In this document: positions 63,702-64,000 of the stretch, piece after piece | Layout: every line of letters begins with the position of its first letter | Numbering within the stretch: the stretch's first letter is position 1 | Source: Bacteroidota bacterium | GTDB lineage: Bacteria > Bacteroidota > Bacteroidia > B-17B0 > Aurantibacillaceae | Assembly (NCBI GenBank): GCA_018267655.1 | Contig: JAFDYB010000050.1 | Span: forward strand, 1-64,000 | Direction: 5' to 3' | DNA length: 64,000 bases | The notes under the pieces: model-generated | The model's database searches: none | Told to the model about the DNA's origin: nothing | What the model saw: the letters and a program-made list of their open reading frames with translations, nothing else | Program-made: the position numbers and the translations under genes

Positions 63702-64000
63702 ATGAGCGATAATAAATACCAACAAAGAGGTGTATCGGCAGGCAAAGAAGATGTTCATGCGGCTATTTCAAAATTAAGCAAGGGCTTATTTGCAAATGCT
63801 TTTTGTAAAATAGTACCCGATTACTTGACAAATAATAATGATTACTGCGTGGTAATGCATGCCGATGGAGCAGGAACTAAATCAAGCTTGGCGTACGCTT
63901 ATTGGCGCGAAACTGGTGATTTAAGCGTTTGGGAAGATATTGCTCAAGATGCTGTAATTATGAACATAGATGATTTAATTTGTGTTGGGGCAACTAATAA
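63702..64000 (+). CDS. purM: Phosphoribosylformylglycinamidine cyclo-ligase, N-terminal part
   Basis: From the ATG at 63702 the frame reads MSDNKYQQRGVSAGKEDVHA and continues without a stop to the window edge, about 99 residues. VVMHADGAGTKSSLAYAYWRE and DIAQDAVIMNIDDLICVGAT are the ATP-grasping N-terminal segments of PurM (AIR synthase), in the form found in Bacteroidota (E-D-V-H near the start). It makes aminoimidazole ribotide in purine synthesis. Cut by the window end, so the rest cannot be checked. Confidence 0.9.
   Translation, partial: MSDNKYQQRGVSAGKEDVHAAISKLSKGLFANAFCKIVPDYLTNNNDYCVVMHADGAGTKSSLAYAYWRETGDLSVWEDIAQDAVIMNIDDLICVGATN

Noticed and set aside
1-64000. CRISPR array or defence island
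   Set aside because: No regularly spaced direct repeats of 25-40 bases and no recognisable cas or restriction genes were seen; only the MazEF pair is defence-like.

Overview
The window is a chromosomal stretch of an AT-rich member of the Bacteroidota. Several signs agree: type IX secretion (T9SS) C-terminal sorting tails, a PorW/SprE-like T9SS lipoprotein, a TonB receptor with an N-terminal carboxypeptidase-like plug, TAnnTTTG promoter elements, a dcw cluster that runs mraZ-rsmH-ftsL-ftsI-murE-mraY-murD-ftsW-murG-murC-ftsQ-ftsA-ftsZ without murF or ddl in its usual position, and a MurE with a DNPR motif (meso-diaminopimelate wall). Genus or family cannot be fixed from the sequence. Most of the window is ordinary housekeeping core; accessory DNA is confined to the left edge and to about 7.5-8.5 kb.

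Layout. 1-0.5 kb: 3' end of a serine-recombinase-type gene that reads into the antisense of tRNA-Ser(GCU), as expected at the end of an integrated island lying to the left. 0.7-7.5 kb: tRNA-Arg, metK, a Kup potassium transporter, a bacilliredoxin, two lipoproteins, a methionine-type aminotransferase and tRNA-Cys. 7.5-8.5 kb: a MazE/MazF toxin-antitoxin pair flanked by a non-coding stretch with repeated GTTAGC/GCTAAC motifs. 8.5-12.3 kb: a T9SS-secreted repeat protein and an orphan TPR histidine kinase. 12.5-18.6 kb: AsmA-like protein, RluA-type pseudouridine synthase, a thioredoxin-fold protein without its cysteines, and a GT9 glycosyltransferase. 18.7-24.9 kb: cyclase-family hydrolase, a frameshifted T9SS-tail gene, a secreted esterase, an OprB-type porin, CoA-disulfide reductase fused to rhodanese, and YidD. 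24.9-32 kb: PBP1C, a beta-lactamase-fold lipoprotein, TMEM175-type channel, VOC protein, CBU_0592-type membrane protein and M20 dipeptidase. 32-48.5 kb: MeaB GTPase, then the complete minus-strand dcw operon. 48.8-64 kb: PlsC-like acyltransferase, tRNA-Met, typA, LRR protein, ribF, folD, ffh, PorW/SprE-like, PfkB kinase, tRNA-Asn, TonB receptor, a PLP desulfhydrase/deaminase-like enzyme, and the 5' end of purM.

How the parts fit. The dcw genes overlap or nearly touch over 15.6 kb and should be one transcript. Four 10-bp repeats 39 bp upstream of mraZ look like MraZ operator boxes, so MraZ probably autoregulates the whole division and wall operon. At least three products carry T9SS tails (one gene is broken), matching the PorW/SprE-like gene in the same window. 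YidD, PBP1C, AsmA-like, GT9, PlsC-like and OprB proteins form the envelope side; metK, folD, ribF and purM the cofactor and nucleotide side.

I found no CRISPR array, no intact insertion sequence, no rRNA and no convincing novel multi-gene system. The best leads are the MraZ box array, the recombinase/tRNA-Ser junction, the cassette-like surroundings of the MazEF pair, and the frameshifted T9SS gene.
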